From positions 1-8,172 of the forward strand of contig CAMFLN010000104.1 in NCBI GenBank assembly GCA_945957305.1: a stretch of DNA of 8,172 nt. Direction: 5' to 3'. Positions 1-6,959 of this stretch are shown one piece after another; position 1 is the stretch's first letter; each line of letters begins with the position of its first letter. A program made the translations under genes and the position numbers. Under the pieces are notes generated by a model. It was not told the origin of the DNA, did not search any database, and saw only the letters and a program-made list of their open reading frames with translations. The DNA comes from an uncultured Planctomycetaceae bacterium (GTDB lineage: Bacteria > Planctomycetota > Planctomycetia > Pirellulales > JACPPG01).

Positions 1-903
1 GGCGAGAACCGGGCGTTCCTCTGGACACCGGGAGGTGGCATGCAGAACCTCGGCTTGATCGGCGCCGGGGACAGTCAAGCATTGGACATCAACAACAACG
101 AAAACATTGTTGGCGTGACGGGAATTACCTCCCTCGGAGACTCGAATCGGGCCTTTCGTTGGACCCCCAGCACAGGAATGGTCTTAATTGACAGCGAAAA
201 TTCGGGCCAGGCGTCGGGGCTCAATTCCAATGATGTAGCAATCGGCCACCGAAATCTTCCTACTGGTAACGCCACCCGAGTTCGAACCTGGTCTCCAACA
301 GATTCCATTGGCAATCCCTATCCATTCGCGAATTTATATGGCATCGCGATCAACGATCTTGGGCAGTTTGTCGGCGCCGACCCGAGCCAATTTGGCCCTG
401 TACGTGGTCGTTACAGCCCTGGCTCAGGCCCGACAATCAATCTCAATCAGTTTATCCCAAGTGATCTGAACAACGCGCGACAAATCGTTGGGTATGAGCG
501 GATTGACGCCCAAAGCGGGCTTGCCGGACTCATTGATCTCGACACCAATACGAAAACCATTCTTGGCAAGCTGGCGCCCAGCGACGCATCGTCGCAGGCC
601 CTGGGGATCAATCAGGCCGGAACCATCGTGGGCGTCTCCGGCGCGTCGGGCGCTTTCATCACCGACCAGAATCACAATCTGCTCAGCCTCACATCGCTGC
701 TCGATCCAGCGTTTAGCGGCTGGACGATTCTATCCGCCGACGACATCAACAACGCGGGCCAAATCGTTGCCCTCGGCCAGTTCCAAGACGGCTTACAACA
801 TGCCGTCTTGTTGAGTCCCGTGCCCGAGCCGAGCACTTGGCTGTTGGCCACTATCGCCGTACTGTCGGTCGCCCTGCGCCGATCGTACTTGCACCACTGT
901 TGA
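1..903 (+). CDS. HAF-repeat PEP-CTERM surface protein, 5' end outside window
   Basis: The reading frame is open from base 1, and the residues before the first in-window ATG (base 40) already match the repeat pattern (NRAFLWTPGGGMQNLG), so the gene is cut at its 5' end and 300 residues are visible. The HAF-type extracellular repeat shows as AFLWTP..GMQNLG followed by IN-x-x-G-x-x-VG units (for example INDLGQFVG and INQAGTIVG). A 'SGWTILSADDINNAGQIVALGQF'-type module then leads into the sorting signal VPEPSTW at residue 274 of the visible part, a hydrophobic stretch and an RR pair, ending seven residues later. PEP-CTERM tails are recognised by exosortase, so the protein is expected at the cell surface or in extracellular matrix; its actual role is unknown. 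It is a close paralogue of the gene at 1587-2678. The signal peptide should lie upstream of the window. Family assignment is firm, function is not. Confidence 0.9.
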   Translation, partial: GENRAFLWTPGGGMQNLGLIGAGDSQALDINNNENIVGVTGITSLGDSNRAFRWTPSTGMVLIDSENSGQASGLNSNDVAIGHRNLPTGNATRVRTWSPTDSIGNPYPFANLYGIAINDLGQFVGADPSQFGPVRGRYSPGSGPTINLNQFIPSDLNNARQIVGYERIDAQSGLAGLIDLDTNTKTILGKLAPSDASSQALGINQAGTIVGVSGASGAFITDQNHNLLSLTSLLDPAFSGWTILSADDINNAGQIVALGQFQDGLQHAVLLSPVPEPSTWLLATIAVLSVALRRSYLHHC

Positions 904-962
904 TTGATGTGTCTCTGTTCAAGCCTGGCAATTTACCTCTTCAGATCTAATCAGACTCAGTT

Positions 963-967
963 GGGAG
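963..967 (+). promoter_or_regulatory. Ribosome binding site of the GQS-repeat gene
   Basis: GGGAG lies eight bases before the ATG at 976. It supports that start over the upstream in-frame TTG and ATG codons at 904 and 907, which would add a cysteine-rich leader in front of an already complete signal peptide. Confidence 0.55.
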
Positions 968-975
968 TGCAATGT

Positions 976-1587
976 ATGAGAACCGGAATCCAAGTGTTCG
1001 TGATTGTTTTGGTAGGAATCGCATTCGCACTGCCAGCCCAGGGCCAATTGGTTGTGCAACCGGGGCAGAACCTAAATCATTCCTGCAACGGAGAGCCGAT
1101 CAGAATCGACGCCGTGGACGGCCAATCGCGTGTGACGCTGACAGGTAACACTCCGTCACTGACCATTCGACGCATCAATGGTCAATCAATCGTCGACGCG
1201 TCTGGACTGCAAGCTGATCGCATCGAAATTACCGAAGAAATTAACGGCCAATCTCTGCTGATTCTGAAGGGAGAGGCTGCTGAGGTCAGGATCAACAAGA
1301 TCGATGGCCAATCGACTGTCGATGCGTCGGGGCTCAGCGCCGGAAATGTGTCCATCGTCGACAAGATCGACGGACAGAGTGATTTGGTCAGCGGTGCTCG
1401 CACGCTCAATGTCAACCTCGTCAACGGACAATCGGTGATTGTGAGTCGGGTGAGTGCCGGCGGTCGAATTCGGGTTGAGTCGATGGACGGCCAGTCCCGT
1501 GTTCTCTGGACGGGCTCTGACGACGTACAAGCGAGCGCCGGAGCCACGGGAGGACGTTCACGGATGATTCGATTGAAAGGACGCTGA
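976..1587 (+). CDS. Secreted GQS-repeat protein, predicted beta-solenoid
   Basis: A 203-residue protein that I do not recognise as a named family. Residues 1-23 form a signal peptide: a basic start, the hydrophobic run VFVIVLVGIAFALP, then AQG. The rest is a tandem repeat with '[I/V/M][D/N]GQS' at residues 49, 69, 91, 111, 133, 151 and 172 (position of the G), giving a period of 18-22 residues. Between these lie short alternating hydrophobic strands such as VTL, STVDASGL and RIEI. This spacing suggests one turn of a right-handed beta-helix per repeat, which is an inference. There is no PEP-CTERM tail; it ends in a basic RMIRLKGR. The 72-base gap from the preceding HAF gene and the TGATG overlap with the following one suggest co-transcription and translational coupling with the latter. 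It may be a surface or matrix component, or a partner of the HAF proteins. The coding call is strong and the function unknown. Confidence 0.85.
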   Translation: MRTGIQVFVIVLVGIAFALPAQGQLVVQPGQNLNHSCNGEPIRIDAVDGQSRVTLTGNTPSLTIRRINGQSIVDASGLQADRIEITEEINGQSLLILKGEAAEVRINKIDGQSTVDASGLSAGNVSIVDKIDGQSDLVSGARTLNVNLVNGQSVIVSRVSAGGRIRVESMDGQSRVLWTGSDDVQASAGATGGRSRMIRLKGR

Positions 1588-2678
1588 TGGGCAGGCGTCG
1601 TAAAAGTGTAAATCACCGTCGTTCGAGCCTGCCTGGAGTACCGCTCGTGAAATACTTTGTTCTTTCCGCTTGCCTCGGAATCCTCACGCCGATTCCAGCG
1701 ATTGCCGCCACGACTTACACCGTCACCGATTTGGGGACACTTGGCGGCACTTCCAGCTACGGAACCGCGATTAGCGAATCCGGAAAAGCGACGGGAGCGT
1801 CGTTACTCTCCGGCGGCCAGACACACGCGTTCATCTGGGATGCGGTGAACGGGATGCAAGACTTGGGTGCGATTGGTGGCGGCGATAGCCACGGATTGGA
1901 TATCTCGGACGACAACATTGTCGGAGATACTTCGGGCCAGGCGTTTCGGTATACGCCAGCGACGGGGATGGTTTTGATTGATGGTGCGAATACCGGAGCG
2001 GCTACTGGGTTGAATGCTGGGAAGAGCGCGGTGGGATACCGCGACAATGGAGTTGCTAGCCGAATTCGTACGTGGTCGCCTTCGGATGTCCCCGCGAGCA
2101 TTTATCCCGCGTCAGATCTTCGAGCGGTTGCCGTGAATGACCTCGGACAATTTGTAGGTGTCAATACCTCAGCAAGTGGCGGCATCTACAGTCCTGGGTC
2201 GGGACCATTTACGCCACTGGGAACATTTGTTCCAACGGATGTCGATAGTACTCGGCTGATTACGGGTTCGATCGGCGGAATTGCTGCGCTGCTGGATTTC
2301 GATACCAACACCACAACGCTTTTGGGCAAGCTATCACCAACCGACGCGGTTTCCCGTGCTCTGGGGATCAGCCCCACAGGTACGATCGTCGGCGTGTCAG
2401 GTGCGATCTCGGGGAATGCGACCCGAGCGTTTGTCACGGATACCACCTCTCTGACGATTCAAGACCTGACTTCGCTTCTGGACATCAGCTTTGCAGGCTG
2501 GACGATTTTGTCCGCCGACGATGTAAACTCCACAGGCCAAATCATCGGCGTCGGCCAGTTCGGCGGCGTCAGCCACGCCGTGATTCTCACCCCCGTGCCC
2601 GAGCCCAGTACCTGGCTGCTGGCGGCCGTCGCGGCGCTGCCGCTCGCCTTTCACCGACGCACTCGCTGCCATCGTTAG
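1587..2678 (+). CDS. HAF-repeat PEP-CTERM surface protein, paralogue of the first gene
   Basis: A complete 363-residue protein. The ATG shares its A with the stop of the GQS gene (TGATG) and has AAGGA five bases upstream. A GTG at 1647 with GGAG (1635-1638) eight bases before it is a serious alternative, giving 343 residues and a more standard signal peptide (VKYFVLSACLGILTPIPAIA). With the ATG start the hydrophobic core sits at about residues 23-40 behind an Arg-rich leader. The mature part opens with the classic HAF pattern TYTVTDLGTLGGTSSYGTAI, followed by HAFIWD..NGMQDLG (residues 80-94) and IN-G-VG units near 104, 172, 251 and 311. Then comes GWTILSADD, and VPEPSTW at residue 337, a hydrophobic segment and HRR. 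Much of the sequence aligns with the gene at 1-903, so the two are duplicates. Expected location is the surface or extracellular matrix after exosortase processing; molecular role unknown. Confidence 0.9.
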   Translation: MGRRRKSVNHRRSSLPGVPLVKYFVLSACLGILTPIPAIAATTYTVTDLGTLGGTSSYGTAISESGKATGASLLSGGQTHAFIWDAVNGMQDLGAIGGGDSHGLDISDDNIVGDTSGQAFRYTPATGMVLIDGANTGAATGLNAGKSAVGYRDNGVASRIRTWSPSDVPASIYPASDLRAVAVNDLGQFVGVNTSASGGIYSPGSGPFTPLGTFVPTDVDSTRLITGSIGGIAALLDFDTNTTTLLGKLSPTDAVSRALGISPTGTIVGVSGAISGNATRAFVTDTTSLTIQDLTSLLDISFAGWTILSADDVNSTGQIIGVGQFGGVSHAVILTPVPEPSTWLLAAVAALPLAFHRRTRCHR

Positions 2679-2682
2679 TGAG

Positions 2683-2709
2683 CGCCAAGCACCTGGCGAT
2701 CGCCAAGCA
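2683..2709 (+). repeat. Palindrome and direct repeat between two PEP-CTERM genes
   Basis: The 12-base perfect palindrome TGGCGATCGCCA (2694-2705) overlaps two copies of CGCCAAGCA at 2683-2691 and 2701-2709. TGGCG can pair either with the CGCCA before it (six-base loop) or with the CGCCA of its own palindrome, so two exclusive hairpins are possible. No T-tract follows, so it does not look like a standard intrinsic terminator. Role unknown; it could be chance in GC-rich DNA. Confidence 0.35.
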
Positions 2710-2752
2710 GAGCACAGTGTGGATCTGCAGAGACTTTTGGCCCGACATTACT

Positions 2753-2756
2753 GGAG
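2753..2756 (+). promoter_or_regulatory. Ribosome binding site deciding the start at 2764
   Basis: GGAG sits seven bases before ATG 2764. The longer frame from GTG 2719 would add fifteen mostly polar residues ahead of the signal peptide, so the downstream ATG is preferred. Confidence 0.5.
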
Positions 2757-2763
2757 CACGCCA

Positions 2764-4356
2764 ATGTTGAAAGCGCAACTTCGCAACTCATCTCTCACGC
2801 GGTGCGGCGTTTTATCGTCTTTATGCGTACTGCGCGTTGCAATTGCGTTCATCGCTCCGCACGCGCACGCCGCCGGGATTCCCATCTATGGTGGTCCTGC
2901 CTATTCCAGCGCGACGAAGACCGGCTATCGGGGTAATAGTGGTCATAGCCAATTCCTCGCGATCGATGTCAACAATGCGGGGACCGTCGTCGGTACCGGA
3001 TCGAAAACCATCGCGGGTGTCGGACAAGGATTTCGCGGTCTGCAGTGGGGCGCCACGCAAAGCGGTGTCACCGAGTTTCAAACGGGCGATACAACCGACG
3101 GCTATCGTGGTTATGCCGAACTGATCAACGACGGCAACACTGTTGTGGGAAGTGGGATCAAGTACACCGCGGGCGTTGCGAGCAGCGCAATACTGCAATG
3201 GAATGCTGCGGGAATGCCCACGGAGTTGCAGAATCTTCCCAATGACGGCACCTTCTACTACTCTCCCTCGCTCGGGGATATGAATAGCACCGGGACAATC
3301 GTGGGCACTGATGCCAAATTTGTCTATATCGGTTCGGGCGGAGGAGCGCAATCCACCACGAGTTCGGCTGTGCGCTGGGATGCGGCCACCGGCGCCATCA
3401 CGCGGCTGGGCAATCTGGGACTTCCCGAAACAGGCAGCACCGGAGCGCTCGCGATCAACGCCACGGGCACGACGGTGGGTTATTCGACTGACGTTACTAA
3501 CGGGGGCGGCCAGTCATTCGCCGTGAAGTGGGAAGCGAACGGCCTTTCGCCGATACCGCTGCCTAACCCGGCTACTGGTGCCACGTACTACGGAACAAGA
3601 GCCGAGGACATCAGCGATGCCGGCATCATTGTCGGAAACACGCAACGGTACACCAGCAATGGCGGCAACATCAACGGATGGGGCGGGCGGGCCGTGCGCT
3701 GGGACCTGGCCGGCAACTCGACAGAACTAGGCAACCTCGGCACCAGCAACAACAGCTTCGATGGATACACCAACACCCACGCCAGCGCCATTAACGCGGC
3801 GGCGACCATCGTCGGATACGCAGACAAATGGGTGAACGGAGTCAATATCGGCACTCGAGCTGTGCGGTGGGACGCGGATAGCCCGTCGGCTGTGCAGTTG
3901 GGTGACTTGGGAACGAATAGCACCGCTGGCGTAGAAGGTGCGACCACCGCGTATGCCTACGACATCAATGCCGCGGGAATCTCCGTCGGTCAAGCGGTGA
4001 AATACGTCGCCGGAGTCTACCAGGGATTGCGGGCCGTCGCCTGGTCCGCGGACGGGACGGCCATCGATCTGAACACGCTAATCGCCCCCGACAGCGGCTG
4101 GTTGCTGACCAACGCCTACCAGATCACGGACACAGGCTGGATGATCGGAGTGGGGACTTTTACGCCCGGCGGAGCTGACGCGCCGTACGAGAGGGCCTTT
4201 CTGATGAACATCAACGCCCCCGAGCCGAGCACCTGGCTGCTAGCCGCGATTGCCGCAGTGCCGATCGTCGTTTGTCAGCTGCGGAGACTTGTCGGGTCGG
4301 CTGCCTCGAACGGGACCGCGACAGTCTGGAGCTACTTCGCCGACGCGCGCGGATGA
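2764..4356 (+). CDS. Large PEP-CTERM protein with eight HAF-like repeats
   Basis: A 530-residue exported protein. Residues 1-37 form a signal peptide with a hydrophobic stretch ending in HAHAAG. The body carries eight copies of an 'I-N/D-x-x-G-x-x-VG' unit beginning near residues 67, 121, 173, 231, 283, 343, 401 and 454, a period of about 52-60. Most are followed by an 'AVRWD...LGNLG'-type strand pair, as in HAF extracellular repeats, and a beta-propeller-like fold is a reasonable inference. The last module (SGWLLTNAYQI..GVGTF) is homologous to the GWTILSADD module of the two upstream HAF genes. The sorting signal APEPSTWLLA begins at residue 485, followed by a hydrophobic segment and LRR. 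Unusually, about 22 more residues follow, ending YFADARG, whereas PEP-CTERM proteins normally stop soon after the basic cluster. An 85-base gap separates it from the previous gene, on the same strand. Role unknown; probably a surface or matrix protein. Confidence 0.9.
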   Translation: MLKAQLRNSSLTRCGVLSSLCVLRVAIAFIAPHAHAAGIPIYGGPAYSSATKTGYRGNSGHSQFLAIDVNNAGTVVGTGSKTIAGVGQGFRGLQWGATQSGVTEFQTGDTTDGYRGYAELINDGNTVVGSGIKYTAGVASSAILQWNAAGMPTELQNLPNDGTFYYSPSLGDMNSTGTIVGTDAKFVYIGSGGGAQSTTSSAVRWDAATGAITRLGNLGLPETGSTGALAINATGTTVGYSTDVTNGGGQSFAVKWEANGLSPIPLPNPATGATYYGTRAEDISDAGIIVGNTQRYTSNGGNINGWGGRAVRWDLAGNSTELGNLGTSNNSFDGYTNTHASAINAAATIVGYADKWVNGVNIGTRAVRWDADSPSAVQLGDLGTNSTAGVEGATTAYAYDINAAGISVGQAVKYVAGVYQGLRAVAWSADGTAIDLNTLIAPDSGWLLTNAYQITDTGWMIGVGTFTPGGADAPYERAFLMNINAPEPSTWLLAAIAAVPIVVCQLRRLVGSAASNGTATVWSYFADARG

Positions 4357-4393
4357 CTATACGCAAAGCGACCTCAATGCATCGGAGCGAGTC

Positions 4394-4561
4394 CTAATTC
4401 AGATACACCGGCTTTGAGAGCAGATTTGTCAGCATGTAGTACAGATAATCAAGATTGCTTCGGGTATAATTCCAGAGCCCGGCACAAATCTTTGGGCGAT
4501 CGACTGAAAGCAGCTCCTGGGCGCCGCTTTGGGTGCAAGCCTTGGTCTTGCGAGACAACGG
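4394..4561 (-). pseudogene. Possible 3' remnant of an unidentified gene
   Basis: A minus-strand frame of 55 codons opens just after a TAA (4562-4564) and has no ATG near its beginning, so it could only be the tail of a broken gene. Its end reads protein-like (GLWNYTRSNLDYLYYMLTNL and then SKPVYLN), with many aromatic residues. The same frame is also open upstream of the TAA to 4750. I recognise no family, and a chance open frame cannot be excluded. Confidence 0.18.
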
Positions 4562-4854
4562 TTACCGCTGCGACATCTCACACTCTCCAGTTGCTGCGTC
4601 CGCGAATCCGGTGGGAATCCCTTCTACCTGCAAGAGGGCAAGGTCAAGTCTGCAAGATCCATCACAACAACTCGTGGGCCGTTTGACACGGCCAAACGTC
4701 GTAGTGAATTCCAGGGGCTCCTTCAGCACATCGTTCAATAAGGTCAGCAAGCGTCTTCTCCGACATGACCAATTCGCTCGCGCTTAAAGGAGGGGTTCGG
4801 AGCTCGCATCGCCACGTCCCAGCGGGCGGCCAATGCCCCAATAGGCCGGTTCCG

Positions 4855-4911
4855 CTGCAACTCTTTCGCGATAAACTCCGGCCCGTTGTCACTACGGACG
4901 TGTTCGGGTGC
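4855..4911 (-). pseudogene. IS3-family transposase (OrfB, DDE integrase core) fragment
   Basis: On the minus strand, bases 4911-4855 encode APEHVRSDNGPEFIAKELQ. This is the characteristic second-aspartate block of the integrase core (rve) in IS3-family OrfB transposases, where 'SDNGPEF' carries a catalytic Asp. The flanking frame is open for about 120 codons (5106-4744), but outside this block the resemblance fades. The first Asp region upstream and the final 'SPWENGYIESFN' Glu block downstream are not visible, nor is OrfA. This is therefore a decayed fragment and not an active element, and I see no terminal inverted repeats. It lies about 165 bases from a tyrosine recombinase fragment on the opposite strand, so this interval has collected mobile DNA debris. 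Confidence 0.75.
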
Positions 4912-5075
4912 GCTTAAGGACGGCAGTGGCCGACTTCGCAATCCCGCAGGCAACTCGGTCTGGAGCACGTCACTCATCGCTGTGCCGTTGATAACGCGAC
5001 CCGTTGTGGTGCAAACAGAATCCAGTCGCATTCGGATGATCGCTGCCGTACCAATCTCGGTTCGTCGCTCGCTAT

Positions 5076-5264
5076 GTGTGGTTGCCGACTGCTGGCGTGC
5101 ACCCAAAGGTTGTACAGGAGCGCCTCGGGCATTCGCAGATTGGCATTACGCTTGATACGTACAGCCATGTCCTACCGACAATGGGCATCGCGGCCGCGAG
5201 CAAGCTTGACGGCGTGTTGCGGTTGCATTCAAAGCGACATGCCACATCTGTCAGCCAGCTGTAA
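5076..5264 (+). pseudogene. C-terminal fragment of a tyrosine recombinase (phage-type integrase)
   Basis: The frame encodes GVHPKVVQERLGHS from base 5094, then ITLDTYSHVLPTM and AASKLDGVL. This is the C-terminal catalytic block of XerC/D-like and phage integrases, with the conserved LGH histidine and the nucleophilic tyrosine in DTYSH. The family is usually about 300-400 residues long. Here only about 60 remain, and no HxxR block or first catalytic arginine is found upstream in any plus frame. GTG 5076 is just the first possible start and probably not a genuine one. The fragment is interrupted on its 5' side near the IS3 remnant. It cannot recombine DNA alone, but marks a former integrated element. 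Whether the IS insertion or a deletion truncated it is unknown. Confidence 0.8.
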
Positions 5265-5574
5265 CGGGAACGAACGCATCGGTCGATGTGACCGAACCTC
5301 GCTGGTTTCTGACGACACGTTCCCGAGAAACGGTCGTAATTCGAGAGTGCGGCAAAACGGATGAGTTCTTCTGGATCGCCGGCTGGCCGCTAAATGGAGA
5401 CCCGGAATCAGCAGTGCATTGACGAGGTGACAGCAGTCGTTGGACTCGCGGAGCAATGAAAAGGAACCATGCCAGAGTCCCGCAATCAAAAGTACGGCAA
5501 CGATTAGGACGGAACTTGGTCTTGGCCGCTCCGATCGCGAATTAATCCAAGTGGACCGATTCTTCTTGTAAACG
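5265..5574. other. Gap with no clear gene, probably decayed DNA
   Basis: No gene with a start is convincing here. A plus frame ending in TGA at 5420-5422 reads somewhat protein-like (VTEPRWFLTTRSRETVVIRE, then DEFFWIAGWPL), but it lacks a start codon and directly follows the recombinase fragment in another frame. It may be a further piece of the old mobile element. The rest shows no recognisable signal. Confidence 0.4.
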
Positions 5575-5817
5575 TTAGTCCAGGAGCTTAACCTCAGTAC
5601 ATTGGACCTCTACTCCATTTGGATTGGGGCAGCTCGCCAATTCTGCTTGCGTTTGACGTGCTGATTGTGCGGCCACATACTCGCCACATGCTGCAATCCG
5701 GCGTCTATCTTTTTCAAGCATCCAATTAATCGTGCCTCGCGCAACATCCGGCTGCGCGCAGTAACTTGGCTGACCCTGCAATGCGAAACACGCATTCCAC
5801 TCGCCAGTTTTGTTCAT
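5575..5817 (-). CDS. Small cysteine-containing hypothetical protein
   Basis: An 80-residue frame starting at ATG 5817; a GTG at 5850 would give 91. Composition is balanced and protein-like, with five cysteines (residues 10, 20, 44, 63 and 73) and a polar, slightly charged middle (NWMLEKDRRR). There is no signal peptide or membrane segment and no known motif that I recognise. It is divergent from the PEP-CTERM gene at 5853, with only 35 bases between the starts, so that gene's promoter would have to lie within this frame; this counts somewhat against it being real. No strong ribosome binding site is visible. It could also be the 3' remnant of a cysteine-rich exported protein whose N-terminus was lost, which would fit the decayed neighbourhood. 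Confidence 0.35.
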   Translation of the reverse strand: MNKTGEWNACFALQGQPSYCAQPDVARGTINWMLEKDRRRIAACGEYVAAQSARQTQAELASCPNPNGVEVQCTEVKLLD

Positions 5818-5852
5818 TAGCCATGAAGTCCGTACCAAACGAGTAACCACGT

Positions 5853-6959
5853 ATGCGCTTCCGTGTTCGACTATTACGTCTCGCCGCGATGTGCCTAGCT
5901 CTGGTTCCGTGTCGCATTGCCGCGGCCGTCACCCTCCACCCTGGTGATATCGTAGTGGCAGGGCAAGACACCAACAAAAACGGGGTCGTGTACCAGGTCG
6001 ATCCGATCACCGGCGCTCACACGATTATCTCAGATAGCACGCACGGCTCCGGCGCGCAACTGCACAACATCAGCGCCGTTACGATGGCCTCCGATGGCGA
6101 TCTCTGGGTCGTGCAGGGCGGACAGCAAGGACCGGGCATCCCGACGTACCCGGCTCAGATCTTCAAGATTGATCCCGCGACCGGCAATCGAGTCACTGTC
6201 ATCAATATGGGCTCTATGACGCCGGTCATGGCGCGGGAAGTTAGCGGCCAGCTGATCGTAACGATCGCCTTCGACGGGATCTACTCACTCAACCCAAGCA
6301 ATGGAACGCACACGAAAATTACCGGTGGCACGACAGGCTCGGGACCGGCGTTCGCGTCTCCAGCGCTGTTTTCAATCTCCGGCAATAACGCGTTCGTTAC
6401 GGATTATCAGGCCGGTGTGTTCCGAGTCAATTTGACAACGGGAGCGCGGTCGCTGGTTAGTTCCGCCAGTGTCGGAACCGGTCCTTATGCCACGCCAATT
6501 GACGTCGCGCTCGACAGCGCTGGAAATCTGATCACATCGACAGGACTTCCCGGGATCTTGCGCATTGATCCGGCCACGGGTAACCGCGTAGCGATCTCCA
6601 GCGCCACCGTGGGAGGTGGCGTGCCACTGACCGTTTCGAACGCTGGGGTTAATACCCCGATGACGCTAGCGGGTTTGGCAATCGGCCCTGATGGCTCGAT
6701 CTACACCGCGGAGTTCTTCAATTCCGCCGGCGGCGCCACGGGCATTCTAAAAATCGATCCCGTCACCGGAAATCGCCAACTTCTGGCGAATATGACCGGT
6801 GAGGCAAATCAACTCTACGGAGTAACCATCGTTCCGGCCAACGTGCCGGAACCGTCGACGATCACGCTGGCGGCACTAAGCATTGTCTTGTTGTTGTTGC
6901 GAAGGCCCTCGCGATCGACGGATGTTCGATCTCATCGCGCCGGCTACGATCCCTTTTAA
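5853..6959 (+). CDS. PEP-CTERM protein with six propeller-like repeats
   Basis: A complete 368-residue protein. Residues 1-25 are a signal peptide (an Arg-rich start, LAAMCLALVP, ending IAAA). Six copies of a '[I/V][F/Y/L]x[I/V/L][D/N]P-x-TG' strand-turn motif start at residues 46, 103, 143, 189, 235 and 298 (VYQVDPITG, IFKIDPATG, IYSLNPSNG, VFRVNLTTG, ILRIDPATG, ILKIDPVTG). Phrases like DGDLWVV and DGSIYTAEF between them are typical of NHL/SMP-30-like beta-propellers, so a six-bladed propeller is inferred. The C-terminus has VPEPSTITLA at residue 331, a hydrophobic LSIVLLLL and RR, then an 18-residue tail. It should be exported and sorted by an exosortase. No catalytic residues can be assigned, so ligand binding or a structural role are both possible. 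No clear Shine-Dalgarno precedes the ATG. It stands alone, downstream of the mobile-element debris. Confidence 0.9.
   Translation: MRFRVRLLRLAAMCLALVPCRIAAAVTLHPGDIVVAGQDTNKNGVVYQVDPITGAHTIISDSTHGSGAQLHNISAVTMASDGDLWVVQGGQQGPGIPTYPAQIFKIDPATGNRVTVINMGSMTPVMAREVSGQLIVTIAFDGIYSLNPSNGTHTKITGGTTGSGPAFASPALFSISGNNAFVTDYQAGVFRVNLTTGARSLVSSASVGTGPYATPIDVALDSAGNLITSTGLPGILRIDPATGNRVAISSATVGGGVPLTVSNAGVNTPMTLAGLAIGPDGSIYTAEFFNSAGGATGILKIDPVTGNRQLLANMTGEANQLYGVTIVPANVPEPSTITLAALSIVLLLLRRPSRSTDVRSHRAGYDPF

Noticed and set aside
278..291. GAGTTCGAACCTGG resembling a tRNA T-arm
   Set aside because: It lies inside the HAF coding sequence, and no acceptor, D or anticodon stems can be formed around it.
1182..1616. 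Long open frames on the minus strand opposite the GQS gene
   Set aside because: They mirror the repetitive codons of the plus-strand gene, which has a signal peptide, a ribosome binding site and a regular repeat.
4465..4470. Perfect TATAAT
   Set aside because: No -35-like hexamer lies at 16-18 bases and no plausible plus-strand gene follows.
4744..5106. 120-codon minus-strand frame as an intact transposase gene
   Set aside because: Only the 19-residue DNGPEF block resembles IS3 OrfB; the other catalytic blocks are absent.
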